Positions 55,427 to 63,896 of a stretch of DNA of 64,000 bases are shown here, piece by piece; the stretch's first letter is position 1, and each line of letters begins with the position of its first letter. Both the position numbers and the translations under genes were made by a program. The notes below the pieces were generated by a model. It was not told where the DNA came from and did not search any database. It saw nothing but the letters and a program-made list of their open reading frames with translations. The DNA is from Komagataeibacter saccharivorans. GTDB lineage: Bacteria; Pseudomonadota; Alphaproteobacteria; Acetobacterales; Acetobacteraceae. The DNA is taken from assembly GCF_003207825.1 (NCBI RefSeq), contig NZ_NKTY01000008.1, positions 50,532 through 114,531 on the forward strand. Direction: 5' to 3'.

Positions 55427-56174
55427 TCCGGATACTGACCCTTCCATCATGATTTCGGTGCGCAACCTGAGCAAGCTTTACAAGGATTTCATTGCGCTCA
55501 ACCGGCTGAACTTCGATGTGAAGCGGGGGGAGAAAATTGTCATTCTCGGGCCGTCCGGATCGGGAAAATCCACGCTGATCCGCTGCTTCAACCGTATCGA
55601 ACCCCATTCCAGCGGCAGCCTGACCATAAACGGCCAGATCATCAACGATCATACCAGCCTGCCCCGCTTACGCGGCATGGTGGGGATGGTGTTCCAGAAT
55701 TATAACCTGTTTCCACATCTCAGCGTTCTGGATAACTGCACGCTGGCCCCCCGTCTGGTGCGCAGGACCAGCCGACACGATGCCGAGGACATGGCCCGGC
55801 GTTTCCTTACACAGGTCAACATACTGGAACAGGCCAATAAATACCCGATCCAGCTTTCCGGCGGGCAGCAGCAGCGCGTGGCCATTGCGCGTGCCCTGTG
55901 CATGCGGCCCGACGTGATGCTGTTTGATGAACCGACGGCGGCGCTTGACCCGGAAGCCATTTCCGGGGTGGTCAGCATCATCAACGATCTGGCGGCGCAG
56001 GGGATTACAACCCTGTGCGTAACCCACGAAATGGGCTTCGCGCGGCATATCGCCGACAGGATCATTTTCATGGATCAGGGCTGCATACTTGAAATCACCC
56101 CGCCCGATACGTTTTTCACCAATCCCCGCACGGAACGGGCCCGCGCCTTTCTGGACCAGATGATCCGATGCTGA
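55416..56174 (+). CDS. Amino-acid ABC transporter ATP-binding protein
   Basis: 252 residues; start at the ATG at 55416 overlaps the fused permease by 11 bases, and an internal ATG at 55449 would give the family-typical 241. Walker A is G-P-S-G-S-G-K-S-T, the Q-loop is V-F-Q-N-Y-N-L-F-P-H, the signature is L-S-G-G-Q-Q-Q-R-V, Walker B ends L-F-D-E-P-T-A-A-L-D, and the switch His is in C-V-T-H-E-M. All match the polar amino-acid ATPases (GlnQ/HisP). It energises the fused transporter upstream. Confidence 0.92.
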   Translation: MYPDPDTDPSIMISVRNLSKLYKDFIALNRLNFDVKRGEKIVILGPSGSGKSTLIRCFNRIEPHSSGSLTINGQIINDHTSLPRLRGMVGMVFQNYNLFPHLSVLDNCTLAPRLVRRTSRHDAEDMARRFLTQVNILEQANKYPIQLSGGQQQRVAIARALCMRPDVMLFDEPTAALDPEAISGVVSIINDLAAQGITTLCVTHEMGFARHIADRIIFMDQGCILEITPPDTFFTNPRTERARAFLDQMIRC

Positions 56175-56259
56175 ACATGGCGGCATGACTGGTGGCAAGA
56201 GCGGTTCCTGAGCGGGCCGTCTGCCGCATATATGATCCACGGAAACTGGACGCCATACA

Positions 56260-56283
56260 GTCCGGTATTATACCCTACCGGAC
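56260..56283. promoter_or_regulatory. Palindrome upstream of aldolase gene, possible operator
   Basis: Eight-base perfect arms GTCCGGTA (56260-56267) and TACCGGAC (56276-56283) surround an 8-base centre and lie 18 bases before the aldolase start. A GntR- or LysR-type operator is possible; the position could also block translation as a hairpin. Confidence 0.55.
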
Positions 56284-56301
56284 GAATATACAGGATTTTC
56301 C

Positions 56302-57042
56302 ATGACCCTCTCTCCCCCTACGGAACAGTCCCTGCGTGAAGAACTGGCCGCGGCTTACCGCCTGATTGCCCATTTCGGCATGACGGACCTTGTCTATACG
56401 CATCTGTCCGTTCGCCTGCCGGGGGATCGGCATGAATATCTGGTCAATCCCTATGGCTTCCTGTTTGAGGAAATCACGGCAAGTTCGCTCGTCATTGTCG
56501 ATGCGGATGGCCGCCCGCGACAGCAGACATCCTATCCCATCAATCCCGCGGGTTTTGTCATCCATTCGGCCATTCACCGCAGTCGCCCCGATGCGGCCTG
56601 CGTCATGCACACCCATACCGTGCCGGGTATGGTCGTGGCGGCACAGGACCATGGTATCCTGCCCCTGAACCAGATCAATATCGAGTTTTATGGCAGTGTC
56701 GGCTTCCATGCCTATGAAGGGATCGCGGCAGATGACAATCTGAGCGAACGTGAACGGCTGGTCCGCGATCTGGGCAACAGAAATGCCCTGATCCTGCAAA
56801 ACCATGGCCTGCTTACGGTTGGCAGCACCATCGCACAGGCATTTTACCGTATGTACTATCTGGAACAGGCATGCCGTATCCAGATCGCGGCGCAGGCCAC
56901 GGGTGTACCGCTCAATATGCCGTCGGAAGAAAAAATCATGCGGACGAAGGCCCAGTTCGATGAAGATCCCGATCAGGGCCAACTGATCTGGCAGGCGCTG
57001 CGCCGCAAGCTTGACCGGGAGCAGCCTGATTACAAAAACTGA
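56302..57042 (+). CDS. Class II aldolase/adducin-family protein
   Basis: 246 residues. Zinc-site landmarks are M-H-T-H-T (the metal His pair), L-Q-N-H-G-L-L-T-V-G with the further His, and T-H-L-S-V-R near the start. The family contains fuculose-, ribulose- and methylthioribulose-phosphate enzymes and many uncharacterised members near amino-acid transporters. The gene follows the ABC ATPase by 127 bases on the same strand. Its own palindrome and the gap mean it may be a separate transcript. The substrate is unknown. Confidence 0.87.
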   Translation: MTLSPPTEQSLREELAAAYRLIAHFGMTDLVYTHLSVRLPGDRHEYLVNPYGFLFEEITASSLVIVDADGRPRQQTSYPINPAGFVIHSAIHRSRPDAACVMHTHTVPGMVVAAQDHGILPLNQINIEFYGSVGFHAYEGIAADDNLSERERLVRDLGNRNALILQNHGLLTVGSTIAQAFYRMYYLEQACRIQIAAQATGVPLNMPSEEKIMRTKAQFDEDPDQGQLIWQALRRKLDREQPDYKN

Positions 57043-57067
57043 CGACTGACGCAAGGCGCCACCCCAC

Positions 57068-57097
57068 ACAGCCTGCGGAAGCATTCATGCAGGCTGT
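57068..57097 (+). terminator. Terminator-like hairpin after aldolase gene
   Basis: ACAGCCTGC (57068-57076) pairs perfectly with GCAGGCTGT (57089-57097) across a 12-base loop, 25 bases after the aldolase stop. The T-tract is missing, so it may be a weak terminator or a 3' protective hairpin. Confidence 0.45.
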
Positions 57098-57340
57098 CCG
57101 GGGCACGGTCGGATGAACCGACAGTATTTTTCAAATAATGCCCGCATGTTTACTTCTGATATTTTTTTCAGAACGCGTTGCCCTGTCTGAGCACCTGCTC
57201 CAGCCCTGAAACGGGGAATTACCCGTTCCGCGCCTGCGAACATCTTCAATAGCCGCGTTGATCCTTCAGCATCCTTTTCCAGAAGACCCCTTACCCATGC
57301 CCTTGACTGTCCAGTTCCCCAACCTGCTTCTGTGGGGTTT

Positions 57341-57973
57341 TCACATATCGCTCGTGTGATAGTTGATGAAATAGTTCAGTTCAGGCGTAGTGCTACCATG
57401 CCTTACGGAAAGACGGGCGGCGCACTGAATGAGGTTGTTGGGCGTCATGCAGTTTCCGACCACGACCTTCGCATCCGGTATGCGGGGACTCCATACTCTG
57501 GAGATACGATATTTCTGGCTGTCGGGAGCGGTTTCCTGCATCGTTATGTCAACGGGACCGTTCGTGGTGTCAAACCGGATTGTCACGGAGCCATCAGGTT
57601 CGGGACGCCGCGCAGCAGACTCACACCGTATCCAGGTACCATCACTAACCACCCGGTCATGCAGTTGAACCGCCATATAACCGTAAGGATGCGCGACTTC
57701 CTCAACCGCCTGAACCGGCCCCCTGCTCATATGTGAGGTTGGCAGGCAGTAACCTTCGATCGGATCGTTAAACGGCCGGGTCGAAGCATGGTCGTCACCA
57801 TTGGGGTCCTGCTCCTCGTGCTCGGCTTCTTCCTGCGCGTCGTGGACCAACTGAGCAGTCTGCGCCCCGGCTGCCACAATCAGCTTATGATCAGGCGCGA
57901 CAATGCAGTCGATAGCAAATAAACCCGTCAGTGCAACCGCACCCCTGAAAACAACCTTTCTGAACCCCGACAT
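57341..57973 (-). CDS. Hypothetical secreted protein, 210 residues
   Basis: A basic N-terminus and hydrophobic stretch (V-V-F-R-G-A-V-A-L-T-G-L-F-A) suggest a signal or anchor segment. Then come an acidic linker (E-E-A-E-H-E-E-Q-D) and a beta-rich domain with Y-G-Y-M-A-V-Q-L-H-D-R and I-R-F-D-T-T-N-G-P-V-D-I-T-M. Four cysteines could pair. No family is recognised. The flanking DNA is AT-richer than average on both sides. The coding pattern is reasonable, so it is probably a real but species-restricted gene. Confidence 0.5.
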   Translation of the reverse strand: MSGFRKVVFRGAVALTGLFAIDCIVAPDHKLIVAAGAQTAQLVHDAQEEAEHEEQDPNGDDHASTRPFNDPIEGYCLPTSHMSRGPVQAVEEVAHPYGYMAVQLHDRVVSDGTWIRCESAARRPEPDGSVTIRFDTTNGPVDITMQETAPDSQKYRISRVWSPRIPDAKVVVGNCMTPNNLIQCAARLSVRHGSTTPELNYFINYHTSDM

Positions 57974-58517
57974 ATCAATACTCTTCTATTTCGGTATTAA
58001 AGTTTAATATTTCTGTATGCCAAACCAATACTCAATATACCGGCCTCCAGAACAAATAAAAAACACGGCAACCAATCCGGGCACCTTTAGTCCACAATGT
58101 CTAAAATGGCAATGAAGAAATCACATGATAATCATCGGACAATTATATTTGATTTTCTAATAAATCAGATGCGTCTGGAACGATCTGCCCGGTAGACATA
58201 CGGGCGTTACCAGCATGCAACCGATAATCATCCACTATGGACGCGGCACTATATCGCAACCGCATTGGAATTTGGTGGCCCGCCCTCCCTGTCTAGTTTG
58301 AGAAACAGGAAAATATTCATAATAAGCCCGGATATCGGCATGGATGCCTGCGGCTCTCATTCTTTCTGCGGTGGTTTCATCGTAAATTTGATGCCGCTGT
58401 CCTGTGCCGGGCGGCATGTCATGATCCCGACACCACCATGGAAAAGACCATGCCAATGCTTTAAAAGGCACCGGAAGCGCCTGCGCGCGGGATGACCAGA
58501 GTTGAGGCCAGCGGATA
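57974..58517. other. AT-rich intergenic region upstream of rlmJ
   Basis: About 545 bases. The stretch 57990-58170 is markedly AT-rich. A minus-strand 78-codon frame (58235-58471) has a few plausible motifs but no recognisable family or ribosome site. The rlmJ promoter should be here. Confidence 0.4.
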
Positions 58518-59369
58518 TTGAATTACAGACATAGCTATCATGCGGGCAATTTTGCCGATGTCATGAAACATGCCCTGGTAACGGCATTAATTGAAAACCT
58601 CTGCCGTAAGCCCTCACCTTTTTCGGTTCTGGACACCCATGCTGGCATCGGGCTGTACGATCTGTCTGGCCCCCAGGCCCAGTCAACGGGAGAATGGCGC
58701 GAGGGGATCGGCAGACTGCTTCAGGTTCCTGAACAGGCGCCCGACATGGCCGCCGTGCAAAACTGGCTGGACATTGTGCGGACCGTCATCCGTGAACATG
58801 AAGGGCAGATTTTCTATCCTGGTTCGCCTGACCTCGTCGCGCGCCTGCTGCGCCCCGGCGACAGCCTGACCTGCTGCGAACTTCATCCCGAGGATCAACT
58901 GAGCCTGAAGCGTCTGTTCCGCCGCAATCGCGGCGTATCTGTTCACGCACGCGATGGCTACGAGGCGATTACAGCACTCCTCCCCCCAAAAGATGCCCGG
59001 CGGGGACTGGTGCTGATCGACCCTCCCTTTGAACGGAAAGACGAATTTTCCCGACTGGCCAATGCCATCATGACGGCACGCCGCCGCTTTGCCACCGGCA
59101 TTGTCGCTGCATGGTATCCCATCAAGCATCGTGCGCCTGTGCGCGCCTTCTTCAATACGCTGAAGGATGCGGGGCAGCGCAATCTGCTGTCTGTGGAACT
59201 TACGATACGCCCGCCCCTTGACCCGACACGACTGAATGGCAGCGGCATGCTGATTGCAAATCCGCCCTTCCAGTTTGACGAAACCGCCCGGAATATCCTG
59301 ACGCCCTTATGTAAGCATATCGGCATGGGGGAGACGGAAGCCGTTATCGACTGGGTAGTACCCCAGTAA
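58518..59369 (+). CDS. rlmJ: 23S rRNA (adenine2030-N6)-methyltransferase
   Basis: 283 residues, matching E. coli RlmJ (about 280). It methylates A2030 in 23S rRNA with S-adenosylmethionine. The N-terminus N-Y-R-H-S-Y-H-A-G-N-F-A-D-V-M-K-H-A is diagnostic, followed by S-V-L-D-T-H-A-G-I-G-L-Y for cofactor binding, and G-L-V-L-I-D-P-P-F-E with the D-P-P-F active-site motif. The start is TTG at 58518, because the signature begins at the next codon. A good terminator follows the gene. Confidence 0.94.
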   Translation: MNYRHSYHAGNFADVMKHALVTALIENLCRKPSPFSVLDTHAGIGLYDLSGPQAQSTGEWREGIGRLLQVPEQAPDMAAVQNWLDIVRTVIREHEGQIFYPGSPDLVARLLRPGDSLTCCELHPEDQLSLKRLFRRNRGVSVHARDGYEAITALLPPKDARRGLVLIDPPFERKDEFSRLANAIMTARRRFATGIVAAWYPIKHRAPVRAFFNTLKDAGQRNLLSVELTIRPPLDPTRLNGSGMLIANPPFQFDETARNILTPLCKHIGMGETEAVIDWVVPQ

Positions 59370-59399
59370 TACTTTCAATCATTTACCATTGCGCAGTAT

Positions 59400-59439
59400 C
59401 CCCTGCCTGACATGGCATGCAGGCAGGGGCCGTTTTTTT
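59400..59439 (+). terminator. Strong Rho-independent terminator of rlmJ
   Basis: CCCCTGCCTG (59400-59409) pairs perfectly with CAGGCAGGGG (59420-59429) around a 10-base loop; after CCG there are seven T residues at 59433-59439. It ends the rlmJ transcript; the minus-strand molbindin gene ends beside it. Confidence 0.88.
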
Positions 59440-59644
59440 AAACGCCAACCATCACGTCGGACGCCTTGATAAGGGCGGTGGCGTTTTCACCCACCGACAG
59501 TTTCAGATCATCCACGGCTTCGTTGGTGATGGACGCGGTGATGATGTTGCCGCCACCGATATCAATGCTTACATGCGAAGTTGTGGCGCCTTTTATGATT
59601 TCAACGATCTTGCCGGCAATCTGGTTACGTGCACTGATTTTCAT
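59438..59644 (-). CDS. Molbindin (Mop/TOBE molybdate-binding protein)
   Basis: 68 residues, exactly the size of a single Mop domain. It starts S-A-R-N-Q-I-A-G-K-I-V-E-I-I-K-G, continues with S-I-D-I-G-G-G-N-I-I-T-A-S-I-T, and ends A-L-I-K-A-S-D-V-M-V-G-V, the characteristic molbindin pattern. These small proteins form hexamers that bind molybdate or tungstate in the cytosol as a buffer or store. The gene converges on rlmJ with the terminator between them. No modABC gene is nearby. Confidence 0.9.
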   Translation of the reverse strand: MKISARNQIAGKIVEIIKGATTSHVSIDIGGGNIITASITNEAVDDLKLSVGENATALIKASDVMVGV

Positions 59645-60032
59645 TTTATTCCCACTCCTGCAATATCCACAGACTATACATGCGGATATTATTGATATGG
59701 CTTTCAGACAGCCATACAGTCAGATTATCAATATAATGACTTCAAGGCAAAATCATACCAACCATGGAGCCTGACCTGTACGCCAGAAATCGACCGGATC
59801 AGACTTTATCATCATGATCCGCCGGTTCCGGTCGTATTTACAAGAAGCGGTTCCATTACCGCGCGCAGGCCATGGGACAGAACCGCAAACCATCAATACA
59901 GACACGCCCTGCACGGCAAACTGACATGCCCTTTTTATCCGCCTGATAATGCTGGTCTCTTGCTTTCATGGCATGGGCCATGCAGTGTTTATCCGGGCAG
60001 GCGATCGCCAGATGGGACAGAGCAGAGGACTG
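59645..60032. other. Intergenic region before DUF3500 gene
   Basis: About 390 bases between divergent genes. The part nearest the molbindin start is AT-rich. A frame open from 59949 into the DUF3500 gene is upstream extension, not signal-peptide sequence. Confidence 0.35.
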
Positions 60033-61233
60033 ATGCAAAAAATCTCGTTGGCAGCGGGCGGGCTGGTTATGGCCTTGATACCCGTTATGACAGGGAACGT
60101 TCCGGCCATGGCGTCCACACCTACGCTCCTTACGGGAGAAGACATGCCAGCTACCCGCACGAAGGCAGTGGTCGCAGCCGCCCAGTCCTTTCTTGCAACC
60201 TTTGACGCGGCCGGTCGGGCAAAGGTGCAGTTCCCCTTCAAAATACAGGAATCAGGCAGTCTGGCCCGCTTCCGCCGCAGCGCACCGGGGCAGCCTGTCC
60301 AGCCCGTAACAGATGCACAGGCGAGCGCCCCCACCGCTCGCGGGCCTGGTATGGGGCCGCCGGGGGGGCTTTATCGGGGAACGCTACGGTGACGCGGTAT
60401 GGTCCAATTTTCCAGTCAGCGACGTGCTACGCCCCGGTCTGCAGATGGGGCAGTTAAATCCGATCCAGCACGCGGCGGCCCTGCACCTGCTACAGACAGT
60501 GCTGAGCCCGCGGGGATACCAGAAAGTGCTGGATATCATGGGGGCGGATCAGGCGCTGTCGGATGAAGGAACGCCTTTCGCTTCTGGCCGGTCGGTCTAT
60601 ACCATCGCGATTTTTGGCGAACCGGACGCGGCAAAGCCATGGATGGTGCAGTTCGGTGGCCATCATCTGGGACTCAATATCGTGATCGACGGGGTTCACG
60701 GCGTCATGACGCCCACCCTGACCGGCGCGCAGCCAGCGGTCTACCGGGCAGATGGGAAAACCGTGCGCGTTCTGGCCGGGGAAAACGACCGCGCCTTCGC
60801 CCTGCTGGATGCGCTGGATGCCACGCAGCGCCAGCAGGCCATCCTGCCCTACAAGGTGGAAGACCTTGTTCAGGGGCCGAGGCATGATGGCGAGACAATC
60901 ATTCCCGAAGGGATAAAAGGGTCTGCCCTGACTGCCACCCAGAAAGACCTGCTGATGGGTATAATCGGGGAATGGGCGGGAATCATAAACGATGCCTATG
61001 CCGCCCCCCGGCTAAAAGAAATCAGGGAGGATCTGGACAGCACATGGTTCGCGTGGAGTGGTCCCACCACCCATGCGCCGGGGCGTAACGGATCGTCCTA
61101 TTACCGGATACAGGGGCCGCGGCTACTTATCGAATTCTCGCCGCAGGGTGTGGGCGATGATCCCACCATGCATGTGCATACGGTCTATCGTGACCCAACC
61201 AACAGCTATGGCAGCCGGTACACCCGGCCATGA
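60033..61233 (+). pseudogene. DUF3500 protein gene, frameshifted at a G7 tract
   Basis: The ATG at 60033 opens a signal peptide (S-L-A-A-G-G-L-V-M-A-L-I-P-V-M, cleavage near A-M-A) and a mature start with A-A-A-Q-S-F-L-A-T-F-D-A. That frame ends soon after position 60362. From there DUF3500 sequence continues one frame over, with Y-G-D-A-V-W-S-N, V-Q-F-G-G-H-H-L-G-L-N and W-F-A-W-S-G-P-T-T. Seven Gs at 60362-60368 sit at the junction; six would restore one 399-residue frame. It may be a real frameshift, a phase-variable tract or a sequencing error. DUF3500 proteins are secreted and uncharacterised. The next gene overlaps its stop by 4 bases. Confidence 0.78.
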
Positions 61234-61775
61234 GACACGGCCGGTCGCTGCTGGTGGCGGCCATCGGGTTCATGGCCGCCATTGGACCCGCCCGCGCGCA
61301 CAGGCTGGATGAATATATGCAGGCCACAGTCATTGACGTGGCATGCAGGCACATCACCGTCACCGTGCGCCTGACACCGGGGGTTGATGTGGCATCTGGT
61401 GTCATCCGCCAGATTGACAGCAACGCGGATGGCATCCTGTCCGCGCAGGAGCAGAAGCGCTATACGGACCGGGTCAGACAGGGCCTGCAACTGGACCTGA
61501 ACGGCCATCCCCTTTCCCTGACCGTAGCGGAAACCCTGTTTCCCCCTGTCACGACCATGCAGACGGGAAACGGCACGATCATCCTGCGTCTTGATGCAAA
61601 TGTGGAACTTATACCGGGTTCGTATCGACTGGTTTATGCGAATCATGGTGTCGGGACCGATACGGTATATCTGGTCAATGGCCTGCTGCCCCATGATCCG
61701 GCCATTCATATCCAGCAGCAGCGGCGCTCCCCCGATCAGGCATCTTACGGTCTGGATTTCAGCGTCAGCCGATAA
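61230..61775 (+). CDS. Secreted protein with an EF-hand loop
   Basis: 181 residues, coupled to the DUF3500 gene through an ATGA overlap at 61230-61233. A signal peptide (L-L-V-A-A-I-G-F-M-A-A-I-G) ends at A-R-A. In the mature protein I-D-S-N-A-D-G-I-L-S-A-Q-E has all the spacing of a calcium-binding EF-hand loop (D, N, D, S, E at positions 1, 3, 5, 9, 12). The C-terminal half is beta-rich. The HRLDEY start of the mature part is conserved in related secreted proteins next to DUF3500 genes, from memory. Role unknown; calcium binding is inferred from the loop. Confidence 0.7.
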   Translation: MRHGRSLLVAAIGFMAAIGPARAHRLDEYMQATVIDVACRHITVTVRLTPGVDVASGVIRQIDSNADGILSAQEQKRYTDRVRQGLQLDLNGHPLSLTVAETLFPPVTTMQTGNGTIILRLDANVELIPGSYRLVYANHGVGTDTVYLVNGLLPHDPAIHIQQQRRSPDQASYGLDFSVSR

Positions 61776-62223
61776 CAACACGGTAACAATGTTGCCGAAA
61801 AGGAACAAATCCAGAAATAGGATAATAATCCTGACGCTGTTAGAATATACCTTCGTTAGCCATGGGCATCAGGGATGATACATAGACAAAATCGGTATTC
61901 GCAAGATAAATTTCCAGAACATTTTCCTATTTATAACAAATAGAACCATTTTTGTATTGTTTTAATATTTATAGTAAACAATTTCTGTAACACGCTGTTC
62001 AGAAATATATTTACAAAATACGAACATTAACCTTGCGTTCATAATTTTACTGCGTTACCCGATACTCTCATTAATGTGTTCGCCGAAGATGATCAGAAAC
62101 GGCCCCAGCACGATCTGATCGCAACGGATACCGGCAAGTGACCCATCATGACCGCCTTATGGTGACGGTGATGATGGGTTGCGATCCTGCCCCGAGCATT
62201 CGAAACCTTTTTCGGAGTGTCTC
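61776..62223. other. AT-rich leader region of the globin chemoreceptor
   Basis: About 450 bases; 61870-62060 is very AT-rich and probably carries the promoter. The downstream part forms a long composite hairpin described separately. No gene is supported. Confidence 0.5.
62117..62186 (+). promoter_or_regulatory. Composite hairpin in 5' leader of globin chemoreceptor
   Basis: ACCCATCATGACCG (62141-62154) pairs with CGGTGATGATGGGT (62166-62179) with one mismatch, 11-base loop. The base is extended by GATCGCAA (62117-62124) pairing with TTGCGATC (62179-62186). The structure lies 38 bases before the start codon at 62224, with a GGAGTG ribosome site just before it. A regulatory leader or transcription terminator is possible; no known RNA family was recognised. 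Confidence 0.55.
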
Positions 62224-63828
62224 ATGCCACACCCGCACCGCACGACCGCGGCAGACAGAACCCAGGCCGATATCCGTGCCGTCAGCGAACGGCTGGATTT
62301 CATGCAGCTTTCCCCGCAGGACTGCATGGCGATCCGCTCGCTCAAGGACATGCTGCAGCGCGAACTGCCTGTCGCACTGGACCAGTTCTACGCGCAGGTG
62401 CGCAAGACACCGGAAATGATGAGATTTTTCTCATCCGAAAAGGATATTGATACCGCAAAAAGCGCGCAGGCCGTGCATTGGGACAATATATCCAACGGCG
62501 ACTTCAGTCAGGATTATGCCCGCAGGGCACAGACGGTTGGCACCGTGCATGCGCGTATCGGACTTGAACCCCGGTGGTATATGGGCGGTTACGCCATCAT
62601 CCTTGACCACCTGATCAAGGCCGCCGTCAGGGAAGTATTTCCCAAACGCCGCCTGTTCGCCAATGCCACCATGAGTAGTGAAGAATTCGGCCACACGCTG
62701 GGCAGTCTGGTAAAGGCTGTGGTTCTGGACATGGACCTCGCCCTTTCCGTCTATATGGACGAGGCGGAAAAAGCCAAGCTTGCCGGTCAGGCGGCGGCCA
62801 TCGCCGCTGAACAGGGTCTGGTATGTGAAAGCTTTGGCAAGGCCATGGCGGAAGTCGCGGACAGGAACCTGACCAGCGAGATCAATACAGCCCTGCCGGA
62901 AGCGTACCATCCGCTACGCGCCGATTTCAATAATGCGATGGGTACCCTGCGCCAGTCGCTGCAATCCGTGGCCCAGGTTACAGCGTCGATTGACGTTGCC
63001 ATCCGGGAAATCAGTTGCGCCACCGATGACCTGTCGCGCCGTACTCTCCAGCAGGCGGCATCGGTTGAAAAATCGGCTGCAGCCCTTGACCAGATCACCG
63101 CCACCGTCCGTTCCACCGCGCAGCGTGCCGAGGAAGTGGGCATGCTGGTGGACCGTTCAAAGACAGGTATAGAGCAATCGGAAACCATTGTTCATCAAGC
63201 CATCGCCAGCATGGGGGCAATCGAGCAGTCGTCCGGTTCCATTGGCAGCATTACCGATGTCATGGACGAAGTGGCTTTCCAGACCAATATTCTGGCGCTG
63301 AATGCAGGCGTGGAAGCAGCCCGTGCGGGCGATGCGGGCAAGGGGTTTGCGGTTATCGCCGCTGAAGTCCGCGTTCTGGCCCAGCGTTCCGCCGATGCGG
63401 CGCGGGAAATCAAGGCGCTGATTGCAAAATCCCGGGAGGAGGTCAGATCCGGTGTGGCGCTGGTCGGGGAAACCGGCAAGGCGCTCAAGACAATTATCAC
63501 CGACGTTGCCGAGATCAACAGGCATATATCCGTCATTGTAGAAGCATCCACCGAGCAGGCCGCCGCATTGCAGGATGTGAACGCCGCTGTCAGCACCATA
63601 GACCATAACACGCAGCAGAATGCAGCCATGGTGGAACAGACCTCGGCCGCAGGCCGCAGCCTTGCCACCGAGGCTGAACAACTCAATACGCTTATTGAGT
63701 CCTTCACCCTTCAGGCCAATCCAGAAGCATGGGTAGGAAAGGACACGCCACATCCCATACCCACGCAACCGGTTGCCGCACTGGATACTGTTCCATCCGG
63801 TGCGTACAGGCTTGAGACTGCTCAATAG
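62224..63828 (+). CDS. Globin-coupled chemoreceptor (HemAT-like, soluble)
   Basis: 534 residues with no membrane helix, so it is cytosolic. Residues about 10-175 form a protoglobin sensor: W-D-N-I-S-N-G-D-F and [18 protein letters not shown] with the haem-ligating His109. A linker coil leads to the MCP domain with [19 protein letters not shown] at the tip. HemAT-type proteins sense oxygen and signal to CheA or, in some species, other outputs. The start at 62224 has GGAGTG upstream; a longer frame from 62179 lacks a site. Confidence 0.92.
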   Translation: MPHPHRTTAADRTQADIRAVSERLDFMQLSPQDCMAIRSLKDMLQRELPVALDQFYAQVRKTPEMMRFFSSEKDIDTAKSAQAVHWDNISNGDFSQDYARRAQTVGTVHARIGLEPRWYMGGYAIILDHLIKAAVREVFPKRRLFANATMSSEEFGHTLGSLVKAVVLDMDLALSVYMDEAEKAKLAGQAAAIAAEQGLVCESFGKAMAEVADRNLTSEINTALPEAYHPLRADFNNAMGTLRQSLQSVAQVTASIDVAIREISCATDDLSRRTLQQAASVEKSAAALDQITATVRSTAQRAEEVGMLVDRSKTGIEQSETIVHQAIASMGAIEQSSGSIGSITDVMDEVAFQTNILALNAGVEAARAGDAGKGFAVIAAEVRVLAQRSADAAREIKALIAKSREEVRSGVALVGETGKALKTIITDVAEINRHISVIVEASTEQAAALQDVNAAVSTIDHNTQQNAAMVEQTSAAGRSLATEAEQLNTLIESFTLQANPEAWVGKDTPHPIPTQPVAALDTVPSGAYRLETAQ

Positions 63829-63896
63829 AACCGGGTTGTGTCGTCCATTCAACGCATGGCGGTAATGGTGCTGTAGGCCCGCCCGACCTGTAGTCT

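Noticed and set aside
58235..58471. Minus-strand 78-codon frame upstream of rlmJ
   Set aside because: It has some plausible composition but no ribosome site, no family and no conserved context; left as intergenic.
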